This document shows, piece after piece, positions 20,901 to 32,900 of a stretch of DNA of 64,000 nucleotides; within the stretch, counting starts at the first letter, position 1, and every line of letters begins with the position of its first letter. Below the pieces are notes generated by a model. That model was not told where the DNA came from and did not search any database. It saw only the letters and a list, made by a program, of their open reading frames with translations. The stretch comes from Chionis minor (Eukaryota > Chordata > Aves > Charadriiformes > Chionididae), in the NCBI GenBank assembly GCA_013398295.1, contig VZSF01003538.1:46856-110855 (forward strand), in the 5' to 3' direction. The position numbers were made by a program, and so were the translations under genes.

Positions 20901-23900
20901 ATAGCTAAAGTAATATTTTAGTTTTTCCACAATAAAATTTGTTAGTTCTCTTCTGCTCTGCTTAGGAAAAGAAATCTTTATCGCTTTAATTTTTGGTTTG
21001 TTTTAGTCACTGAACTAAAATATACTTAGGTGTACCCATCTAACAAAAAATCGCCCTTGGGTATATGCTCAAAAATACCAATTTGATACTTTTCAGCAAA
21101 CTTATTAGTGTCTGTAGCAGGATTATTTTAACCAACAACATGAGGTATCCATCCTTCCAAGTGCTAGTGCTGATATATTGCTTGCTTTTTTTTTTTTTAA
21201 AATCAGTTGTCAAGGAGGATTATATCCAAAATTGAAAAGGTTGTAATTTCATCCACTGACTTAATGTAGGGTATAACGTAATTCAGTGTTTAAAAATTTT
21301 TGTTCTGATCATGAGTTTGCATTTTTTTAAGACTAGACATGGAAAAACTCTAGATAAATTTAGCTTTTTTTTTTCTGGGGTTTCCTTTTTCTCTTTATTA
21401 TTCTCTTGAGGTCATTGCAAGCGTTTGCAGCTGTGCACAGGATGTGTTTTGGCATACTCAGTCTGTAGAGAGCAAGATGCAGACAGGATCTGTCTATTGA
21501 TACTTTATTTTGGTTGTACCCTGCTATCAATGAATGAATCCAAATTTTAGTCCATTATTTGATGCATTATTTCTTACTGATCTATTTTTTTCACTGTTGT
21601 CATTTTGTCACGTCTTGTCTTAGGTTTATCATGCTGTTTATCGTGTGCATAAGCTTTTACAATACGACTGCTTGCATATTTGCAGGCAGACCTCAGAATC
21701 CCTGTGACTTTTATTAAATGAGACCTGCTTTTTGTATTAAACAAAATTCGGTAGTATGTTTTCGTCCACAGCTTAGTGGGGCATTTTTTCTACAAGACAA
21801 CTGTTTCTCATAGGAAGCTGTCTTTTATTAGAGGCGTGGTGTAACATGGTAAGTATGTAAACCAGTGTTTTGATGCAAGTCTGTTCTTGATGGCAAACAT
21901 TTGGTTACGTACTGAAATGCTGAAGTGGTAACCAGTGTACTGGGCAGATGGGGAGTGTGCTGGGATTCTCCAGCAGTGCTTGCCGTGTGCTCCTCTCCTG
22001 TCCACGCTCTCGCTGTCGACTGGGTTCACCTTACCCTCCGCTCAGATTGGTGCGATTTGCGCAATAGTGCAGTAGCTATTGGTTCAAAGCTGGAGCTCTC
22101 AAGTGCTGAAATTGTGCAAATAGCAAGCACAAATGCTCAACTTTGTAAAGTTATTCCACATTAGAAAAAAAAGTTTTAGCCACGGTATTGCATTTGTTTG
22201 GGAAAAACTTCCAAGTTAAGTCAGATTTGTATCAGCTGTGGCTCTTTCTGCATCATGAGACTCAGATTTTGCCTGTTTCACGTGTAGTGCAAGATTTTGC
22301 TTACTTGGCAGTTATGTATTTGTTGATTCAATTGATCCCTCAGTGTTTTATCTGTAGAAAAATATGTATGGTTAATGTAGTTTCTTGTTGCTTTTTTTTT
22401 CTTCCTGATAAATGTCCATGCAAGGTTCCGCTTATTTTGAGCAAATGATGTAGAAAGTTGCCAAATTAATCTCCCTTGTAATAAGTAACTTATACTATCA
22501 AGTAATTAGTCATGCAGACTTCCTAACTTCTGGGGCATTCTTTCTTTGTTATTTGCAAGTACCGCGTGGAGTAGTCAGGCTGTGGAAGATACTTAGAAAG
22601 CTTGCATAAGAGGTAAATACAAATTTATTAAAAAAACACTAGCAGCGTAGGTTACTATTGTGTGGGTGTGGTGTAACACAGAGGCACCGTTAAGACACGT
22701 GTTAAAATGAATTAGTCTAGAAGTCTCAAAGGAAGCAGTAAGTAAAAAGAGAGCATTCTGCTTTTGCCAACACAAACTACTTTCATTATACAACGATAAT
22801 ATCCAAAGCCATTTGCTTTTCTTACTTTGAGGAAAATGTAGTCAAAGGAAGGTTAACTTTATTTTCTGTGTTAAACTACATGACAGCATTAAGTATTTGA
22901 AATAAGTTTTACAAATATAAAATGAAATTGACTAGGATTACAAATTTAGATGGTAATATCATCAGAATGTCTGAATTGGATTTTCTTAAACACTTGAACG
23001 TGGGCTGGTTTTCAAGCACCCTTTCCATGACTTAATCGTAAGCCTGAGTCTTTTGGTAATAAATGCATGTTATCTTCCTGTTTACTTGTAGGAGAAGAGA
23101 ACTGTTCCAGAGTCAAGCTACCACCCCTGTTGTTTGTTTGTTTTTTAAGTTTTGACGCAAGTAAACATAGAGCAAATTTGAAAGCGAATTCTCTTCTTCT
23201 CCATCCAAATGTTAGTAAAATTAGAAGCTGCACAATGCGGTAGCTTCCTTTGTCCTCCAGACTGGTGTAAAAACTGTCACCTGGAGATGTTATTACAACG
23301 CACGTGAATTTATTCTGACTGCCATGTAGCACAGACTGCTATTGCCTCTGTGTTCTTAGTCATGCACCTGGAGGGCTCCGGTCTGCCTATTTGTGGCCAT
23401 GACCTCGTGGTTTTTTGCTACACCTTTCAGCTAGCTTTTACTAGGAAGCGCTAGTCGTGTCTGTGCTTTGAGTTGTAGATGTAGCTGCTGATAAAAAGCA
23501 GTACTGGATAAGTATTCCAGACAAAAATATAGATACTTCTAAAGACAAGTTAACATTTTTTTAGAGGTGTATTTTTTTCTTATTTAGGAAATAAATGTTT
23601 GTTAGAAGCATTTCTCTTTCAAGCTGCTTTTGAGGTCACTTTTTAAATTGCACACCACTTGAGTCTGCTTATGGTTTGTCTTACCGTGACAGTTGCAGTA
23701 TGTGGCGAAGAAGTATTTGTTGTTGAGGTGAATGTTCTTGTTTGAGTGGACTGATATTTTTGGGGGGTGATACTGTAAGAGGTAGTTTCAGATACATGGT
23801 AATGCAGTTATTCCAAGGCCAAGGTTGCAGACTGCCAGATTTGTAACATCTGTGGTGTCTAGGGCTCCCATGCGTCTTTGAAATATCCCCCTTTTACTGT

Positions 23901-26900
23901 CCCTTCGTGGGTCTCATCTACAGCTTAACAAGATTCTTCATTTGAGAGCACTTCTAACCTTGTGTGCTTTTCCGTTTATAGAGCTAATTATTTGGCTTTC
24001 AGTATTGATTACTTAAAATTGTTCATTAACAGGTGTTTCAAAACTTGATGGAAGCAGTTGCTATTTAAAAATGTAAACTAGTGATGTGTAAAAGGTACTA
24101 TATGTATTTTAGCTAAAGATAGAAAAATTTGAAAGGCATGACTGATTTCAAAGTCTTTTGCTATCTTGTGTTTTATCAAGGACATTTGAAAAGAGATAGT
24201 AAACTAATTTATTAATGCAAGTCCCATTTTCCTAATATAATCAGTTACTTCAGGGAATTCCAATCTGCTGCTGCTTAACCAATTTGCACCTTATCCTAGA
24301 GCTTGGACCTTTTTTAAAGGGGCCGGATGGCTTTCCTCTTTCACCATCTCTTTCTCATTATTTCTGTTCACGGGGATTTCAAAAGTATATACTACCTAGG
24401 CTTTTCAGTCTCATCTGGTGTACCAGAAGGAAGATAGAAGAAAAGCAACAAATAAAACCAGGCTTTTTCAGGCTTTTTAGTCACATGAGGCTCTATGTAT
24501 GAAGACTGAGGCCTCATCCATTTTTCAGAAGTTTACACTTCTTTTTAAAGCAGTTTTGTTATTTAAGACATCAGACAGTAAAAGCACTGTATGTGTCTTA
24601 CAAAAGCAGAATTCCTTTCCATTCTGCTAAAAAACTTTTTGACATTTGATTTTGACATTTGATTTATTTCCTGCCCTTTTGAATATATTACCATGTGTTC
24701 CATCCTTAGAGTCACCCCACTTTCTGAGCTTTTCTGTAGTGCCTTCTACAGCCTACTCAATTACAGTTTTCCCAGAGTTAACATAACTTAGCCAGCAATG
24801 AATTTACTGTTGTATGCGCACCTGTAACAAAAAAATTTACATGCTTCAGTAAATTCAAGTTGCATCTGCACTATCTTGCCTGCCTTCACACTGTTGCCTG
24901 CTATGAAATTGTGACATTGTAAAATAACCTTTCTTGGTTTTGTATCTTGTATCGTGAGGCATTCATAATGTTATTTACTTAATTGTAATTTAAAGAAGTA
25001 ATGCTTGAAATTTCATAAACTGAAATATTAAAGTACTCTTTTATGTGATCATTTTAACTGTTTCTCTGTAAAATTTGTTACGCAGCAAAGTGTCAAGCCA
25101 CAATGCAGGAGATCTGTATAAGCAATGTTTATTTTAGCAAGCAGATTCATGTACAAATACTGTAACGGTCCTTGCTGGTGTTCGAGTAGTATATATGGGG
25201 AATCTACTGCAGTGGTGTCATGAGAGAAGTGAGGTTATGAGACCGGATTTAAATGGCGAGATGGTTTGCAGACGATGCTAATAAAAGCAATTCACGTGCA
25301 AAGGCAGCAGACTTCCTAAGAGTATTCGCTGCTCTCTGTTTTACATAACTGAGGTCTCTCTCTGGATTTGGAGTTTCCCTTTGCTCTTGGTTGATCTAAA
25401 GAAAGAGACCCATGGAGCCTTTTTCTTAGTTACATTCTTTGGGTTAGACCCACGAAGGAGCTTCGGAAAGCTGTGGAGTGAAATCCAGGTTGGTTCATTC
25501 GGCTGCTCAGCATGGGATTTGTAGATACCAGCATGTAAAGTGGGACCCGTCTAAGCAGGACAACAGAAACGTCAGGGTGCATTTAAAAATTTCCGGGTTG
25601 TGGGCATCTAATTTCAAACTGTAGGAAAATAGTTTAATCAAATAATGATTCCCAGGCCTGAAACGGCTGGGCTGTGGTATCAGTATTGAATTTGGAAATT
25701 AGCAGGGATTTCTTCTTTTAAACCACTCATCTGTTACTGTTTTTAAGTGGCCAATATGCTGTTGCGTGCAGCTGTTAATGTGTGGTGATAATTTTTGACT
25801 CCCGTTGGGACAATATAACTTGGAAAACTCAAAATTTCTTCCAGGAAGCAGTATGTAGCATGTATGTAAGGTATTCATATCCATGTCTGTGTGGTCATGG
25901 AATAAAAGAATTTGTCAGCCTTTGGAGTAGAGATCAAAACTCTAATTGTACCTCTTCTACTGTGTGTATTCTGGTTACTGGGCAATCATCTTGCTTTCTA
26001 TCTTTGACCCATTTGTCTTGGAGTCTTTTTGCCACATGGTTTCAGTAAAGAAATGCAAAGCAGTCTTGATCAGGAGAGTTTTTAAACACGTGGCAAGAGC
26101 TCTTATGGGAAATGGGAGATTGGCTTTAAACCTATTTGGATGGGAGAGGGTATGAAGTACAGATCTCCTGCTGCCTGAACCAGTGTGGCACCTTGCAAAA
26201 AGGCACCATCAGCTTGCTTTTAAGAATACCATCAGCTTGCTTTTAAGAATACCATCAGCTTGCTTTTAGGAATAAATGCAGTTTAAATTTGTGTAAAGCC
26301 AAATTCCATCCCTTAATGTTAGACTTACTTGGAGCGTGACCCCTCGGGTGGGTTCTGCATAGGGCTTTGCAGAGGTGTGTTTAGTTAGAGAAACCTTGCT
26401 GGGCTTGGTACACAGGCTGTGATACACACCAAAGCAGAATTTTGGGACTCACACGTGTGCTGTACAGGTTACTGTACTTGGGAAGTCCATGGCATCTGCA
26501 AGGGAAGATACGAGGCAATGACTGTGTCACATTTTGAGTGAGAGCTTGCAGAGGAGTGCAGTGGCCCAGATGGTGGACAGTAATGAAGAGACAGCAATTT
26601 GGTGAACAAAAACAACAACAAAAGGCCTCTGAAAGAAAATTTCTTTCTCTATATGTTTGTTTTTCTAACGTTATGCACCTTGAAGATAAACCACCACTTT
26701 GATTTCAGCCTAGTCCTGATTTTCTTTCCGGAGGGTTTCAGATTTGTTACTCCCGCTCCTGTTATTCTTCCCTCTCCACAGAAAAGTGGTTCTTTTTGTT
26801 TGTTTTTCAAGTTGCATTGCATTTTTCCAGTGAGGCCAGTGTTGGAGGGACATCTTATTCCTGTTGGTGTGTGCATTTTAAAAAAGTCTCCTATGCATGA

Positions 26901-29900
26901 AATTGCTTTTAGTCCGGGTCATTAGGAGCGGCTGAGGGGTAGGCTGTAGGGTAGGGGTTTGCTCTCCAGAAGTTGAAGATCGGGTGACGTTTGTCCTCTA
27001 GTGCTCATCTCTGCTTATGCTTAGCGAGCTCCCGTCGTTGCATGGAGCTGTCAGCAAAATGACAAGGGTACAGCTCCTCTTGGGCCACCCCATTTCTGTT
27101 GTACTTCTCAGAGCAGCTAAACAAATGAGTTGTCCATGAAGCAGTTGTCCCCTCTGTTCCCCACCCCTTTATTAAAATTGCAGTTATGCTAGAACCAGGG
27201 CGTGTAACTTGGGAGAGTACGTACAGAATGACATTTGCTGCGGACAGGAAAGAAGTGGAGCAAAGGTGCATGGTCATGGTTTGTGGTTTGCAGACGGAGG
27301 TTCTGTTAATGACATTCTTGTCAGAAGTTCTTAATCTAAGTGCCGTTTCCTTCTGGCTTTAAAATTGTCTGCATGACTAATACGTAAGTAACCTTCAAGT
27401 GACATTGCTTCCATGTCACAGCCTCAGAAACATCTGCTCTAGGTGAGAGAGCACATATAAGGAATCCCATTAGTGCAGCTGAGAACGTTGCAGCGAGCCT
27501 CTGGGCTGTCCTTCCAGAGATCTCTCGGGCACATCAGTCCAGAGCTACTCTGCGATTTCAGGGTATGAGTTTGAGGTGGATGTGACTAGAGATATTTCAC
27601 CACTGGTGGCTGAGATGTAGCTCAGCAGAGTTAACTTAGAAGGAACCTTCATTAGTTGCTACCCACAGCCCATCTGTGGTATGAATGTCCCCTATTAAAA
27701 AAAAAATAGGTATAATCATTACCTATGCATAGGCCAGAGGACGGTGTAGGAGACTCCATTGCTTTTTGGAGAAGACATTGCAGGGAAGTCACTGGGGAAT
27801 ATCAGCACGGTGTGTATGTATATTGATAAATAGTATGGAGGTGGGGGGTGCATATGTATATGGTTCTCTATATACCTACACACACTTACTGAGACTTTGT
27901 GGGCTGCTTTTGGGTACTTTGTAGCTTATCTTCTAAAGTAAATCTGAAGGTCATGATGATCTGACATTTTTTTGGTATGTTTTTTGTTTTTTCTTTTTCT
28001 CCTTAAATGAGCTAATAGGCCTACAGAAATATTCAGTTGCTGAATGTGGAGAAATAAATGAAAACGTCTGAATGATCAAAGCTGAATCCAGGTTTTCACC
28101 TTTGGGGTTCTGTAAATCAGTTGTGTGTACATATTTTAACAGAAATCTGTTTATACTTCTATACTCATCTGTACAGTGCCTTGCGCTCTTACTGCTGAGC
28201 GCCCCAAGCTCAGTGTGGGAAAGCTGAGTTCGTGTCTCATTAAATGACATGTGCCTGCCTGCCTCCGTGCAAGTCCCTCCTGACACTCTTCAGTGCTATG
28301 TAGCAAGCAAGGCGAGCTGTGATTTATTGGAAAACTGTGATCCAGTACTGCCTTATGATATCTTTAATATCAGGGTTTCTTTCCGTAGTGGCAGTGATTC
28401 TGCTCTGAAGAAGACAGGGTGTGCCTCATTCCCCTGTGAATCATACATTAGTCAGAGACTTTGCCCCATACGAACTGCTTGTGGAAACTGTATACTTGTG
28501 AACTAGTTTACCCACAGTATCCTTTTTCTTGTGATTTAAACATTTACTTCAAGTGAATAGATAGACTAGATCTGAGCAGTCTGAATAAAGCCTCATCTTT
28601 GCAAAAGTTAATTTTTTTTAAAAAAAAACCCCACTGTTACTAGACTGTGCATTTGAAGAACTGAAGATTTTTATCAACTTGTGTTCATTTTTAACTTACT
28701 TTTTTGTCTCACCTGTCACATTTTTGAACTCCATATTAACTCAAGGGTATCTATATAGATGTTTAGTTATGAAAAACAAGCTTATTATGTGTATTCCCGT
28801 GGTCCCTGGCAGCCTTGGAAAAGGCTGGTTGTGCCGGCCAGCCTGGGGCTGGAGGGGCAGGTTGGAAGCACAGGGAGTCCCTTCCCTGACCGACGCACGA
28901 GCAGTGGTGGCATTCCTGGTACAGAAAGGAGAGTGTGCCAAGCAAGTCTGGGCACACTAGAGATGCGAAGCCTTGCGTTGGAGACTTGCAGTTGTAATGC
29001 TTTAATATTCGGAAACCAGAAGCCATGTGGGTTTTTTCCTTTTTTTATTCTTTTTCCTTTTTTTGGAAGCCTAAAAATGTGACTTTTTTTTTTTTTTTCC
29101 TTGAGTCAGGAGACTTCTTGCCGAGTAGGCCATAGTATTTTTAGATATGCTGATTTATGTCTGAATATGGTCTTTTTATGTAAAATGCATCTTTCATTTG
29201 GCTGTTTTTCTTTCAGTACTGTCTGTGTGTGCACTGGGCAGTCTCCCACACCACAAGCGGCTAAACAGTCTGTTACCTGCAACAGTTTAGCTTTTGTTTT
29301 CTTTGAAAAACTGAATCTAGTAATCCAATATTTGTAACTTTTTAACTTGAGGAACTTCTGATCTAGTTGGAGGTTTATGTGGCCTTCAGGCTCCAAAGTT
29401 CCTCTGTAGACTTAGCTTTGAAATCTGTGTGCCACAGTTTTGGATTTGCAGGGGAAGGTAGAAGGAGTGAGTCAATATTTCTGGTTTTCTTATTAATTCT
29501 CTTGTGGAACTAGAAGCCTCTTAATGTAGATACAGTGAACAGTTTTATTCTGTGTGACAGGTTATAGAAACATGGGATTGTGGAAGTCTTGATATTTCTT
29601 TTTGGAACTAGATAGTTAGAAGAAAACTTAAAAAGCTTGTAACTTAGGCATGCAAAATCTGAGTTGCATGTCCTGAGTTCAGGCACATGAAGTGCTTAAT
29701 GCTGACCTTTTCATGAGGTGTGAATTTCTTTCTGGTATTTAGTTTCTTTTTTTTCCATTATTTATCTTATTTTTGCCTGTGAAGTTTTCTTTTTCAGTGA
29801 ACGTTCTTGTTGATCAATAGGAAGTAAAGTGTGGGGTTTTTTTTTGTTTTGGGTTTCTTTTTTTGCGTGGTTACTCCCAACTGTTGCAGTGTGTTACAGA

Positions 29901-32900
29901 CAAGATCAGGTTTACAGCTTTAAAAACACTTCTCTTGCAAAGCATTTTTGGTGTTAGATAAGGTCCTGCGCTAACCACTTTGTTGTTGAGAGAGAAATAC
30001 ACCTTCCTCTGGAGGATACTGTTTCTCCTGGCTCAGCACTAACATGCGCAATTAATGTCGCGGGCAGAAATTGTGTAGGCGTTAGCAGACATGTGAGCAA
30101 ATTGTCAACCGCTGCATCGGTAGCATCACAGCGAAACCTGGGGCAGCAGTGCTCCTCTTCTGGCCTGTAAAACCCAACCTCTTACCGTACTTGTTGCCAG
30201 GCATTTTGCAGCACTATTGACACAGATTTATGGCTTGTTAAAAGTTAGTACTGCTCTATACAGCCTAAGATTTTCCAGGTTTATATCCACGTGCTGAAAA
30301 CTGTAGAGGTGCCACTGCAGTGTTTCATGCTTGTGTTGATGCTGCTTATTTAGTTAGTACAGGTGTGTCTGGTGGTATAAAGGAAATGAGAACTTTCTCA
30401 TGTCTGTCTGTATTAAAGACTTGCGCATAGGCTGTAAGTCTTGAATGTAGTGCGCATTTTGGTCTGCACATTTTGGAACTTGCCTGAGCTGTTGGCAATT
30501 CCTTTGTAACAACGCTTCTAGCAGCTGGATAGTTTTGTTACTGTGAGTTTTGTAGTTATTTTTCATGAATACAACGGTAATTTCTTCAGTGTTCCTACAT
30601 TGTGACCATGAAAGTGATGTATATATCTGTAGCACATTCTGGAAATTGGGTGGGTGGAGGTGTGTAGTTCTTTTCCTCTTGCTTTCCTTAGTCTTCCTAA
30701 GCATGCTTTCAAGAATGTTTTCCATTTGTTAGATGGAATTTCTTTTGCTACCACGGTCATTATCAGCTATCAGTACTTGCCACCTACGACAGTACATCTT
30801 GGGAAATGCTTGTGAAGTAATGAAGGCCGGCCCTGCCACATGCCCAGCTGGCAGTCTGTGGGAAAGGGAATTTTTTCCCCATATAGTCAGCAGTTACAAA
30901 AGCACTTCCACCATTACCACTTATTATATGGCAATATTTCTGTAGAAATGCTGACTGCTGAGCAGGGAAGAGTTCTACCCTGTGACTCTAGATTATACTC
31001 CTAAGCATTGATAAATTGAATTACATACCCTATGTTCTGCAGTAAAATTTTACTAGAGTAGAAGTTAGCAACGATGCTTGATTTGTGGTAGGGAGCATTG
31101 TTTTACCTTTGCAAAAGAGAAGTTCTTTGTTTATTTGGTATGGTGGGGTTTTTTTGTGTTGTTTTTCTTTTTTGTTTTGGTTTTTTTTTTTTTTTAAGGA
31201 AATTTGGTGGGTCTTTGTGATATAGGAAGAGAGCTATATTCATTAAAAAAGGGACATATCTTTGGTATTTGTGGTATTAAATATTACAACTGAACCTTTT
31301 TTGCCTCCATAGGTATACAAAGCTCGGATATGCCGGTAATACTGAACCCCAGTTCATTATTCCTTCATGTAAGTATTTCTTACTTGTGTATGAATGCTGA
31401 AGGTACTCTTAAAGTTTCTATAACATGCTATATTAAAAAAAATCCACCAAAACAGAACAGTTAAAAATGAGCAACTTGAAATTACCTCTGAGTGATAGCA
31501 TGGCTCTGTCCTGTTTTGCTCAGTTTAGAAAGATAAGTTTATTAAAATGGAATGCTAATATTTGATGTTAATATCTTGGAAATTGGAATCATATTGAAAT
31601 ACAGTAGTGTGGCTATATTTACCTTTTAGAAGCTTTTTCCCTTATTAGGGACTTCTCAGGTTAAAGTTTAGTTGATTGTAACTAGAAAAAAAAATTAAAT
31701 TGGATGTTTGAATATCTTTAGGGTTTAAAAGGTTATACTTCCTGGGTATTTTTCAGTATTGCAGCTATGTTACTTAATTTACTATGTTTTGTAAATAGAA
31801 GAGGAAAACATTTACTTTTTTCTACATGTGAAATTGTTTATTTGCTCCCTGTCTTCTGAACTGTTTCTCCCCTGGAAAGTGATATGGGTCTGCTCTAGAA
31901 AGTGGAACTGGATCAGCTTCCTTTAGAAATGCTTCACCTTTTGACCTCCTACACCATTTGGCATTTTGTCATTGTTCATCTGTGCCAAAGTAATCACGTA
32001 TTACATCCTGGTAAAAAGGAATAATTAGTACACCCAGTTTTCCTTGTAAACGCAACAGGAAAAGAGCTAGAACTAATAATACCTAAGCATAGTTGCTGTA
32101 AAATAGAACTTGATAGTTCAGGCTCTGTGTTAATTTTTCTAGAAAACATACTTAAAAAAGCAATTGTCATGGAAAGATAAGGTTAATTCACTTACTGCAT
32201 TCTTCGGTTTTCATACAAGTGAGAAAATCCTTTCAATGTCTTTTATACGTCGTTCTTTTAAATTTCATTTGGTTTTGCTCAGTGGCATATGAAGTATACC
32301 CTACGGTTTTGTTTTTCACACAAAAAAACTAGTTTGAACATTAGATTTAAAAATTGATGAACCACTGAAAAACATTGCTCTTTACATTGCTCTTTAAACT
32401 CCAGCAATCTTTAAATTAAAAATGGGCAAATGATTATTTTATTTAATTTCAGATAAATAACAGTTTATATCTTTTCTGCATCTTCAGGTTTGGTTAATTT
32501 TAAAATCACTTTCTTGTTCCAAAAAAGAGGGAAGATCATGACACTTTAAAAAAAATCTGGGAATGAAATGAGCTGTCAGATCGTTAAGCAGAGAAATTTA
32601 TACAACAGGGATGCTATTAAAGTAGAAGAGAAAGGGGGAAATGAAATTTTTTTGACAGCTTTTTGATATAGTGTGGTGTATGTTAAAAAAAAAAAAGGGG
32701 GGGGGTGGAGTTCTAGTCTAGATGCTCCTACAGCTGAAATGGTCCTTGACTGCAATTCTCTTAATGAAAAAGGCATTTTTCTCATATGTACTGTAATCCG
32801 AGTTAGGTAATTACACTAACTGCATGAGTTTGCATTAATCCTCTGCCTCAAATGAAATAAAATAGCGCTGGTGTAATCCTCATTAGAGAAATGAAAGTAG

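Larger units (their letters stand above)
14887..31312 (+). other. ACTR3: ACTR3 intron 1 (about 16.4 kb as assembled)
   Basis: It starts at the GTGAGC donor after exon 1 and ends at the CCTCCATAG acceptor. It holds the right copy of the duplicated block, an A/C-rich low-complexity tract (18358-18470), a CR1 with an A tail (20160-20495), a triplicated 23-base repeat (26205-26273), an imperfect hairpin (27810-27883) and several T runs (16502-16518, 29084-29098, 31177-31195). No other exon is recognisable. True length is uncertain because of the gaps and possible misplaced contig at its 5' end. Confidence 0.85.
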
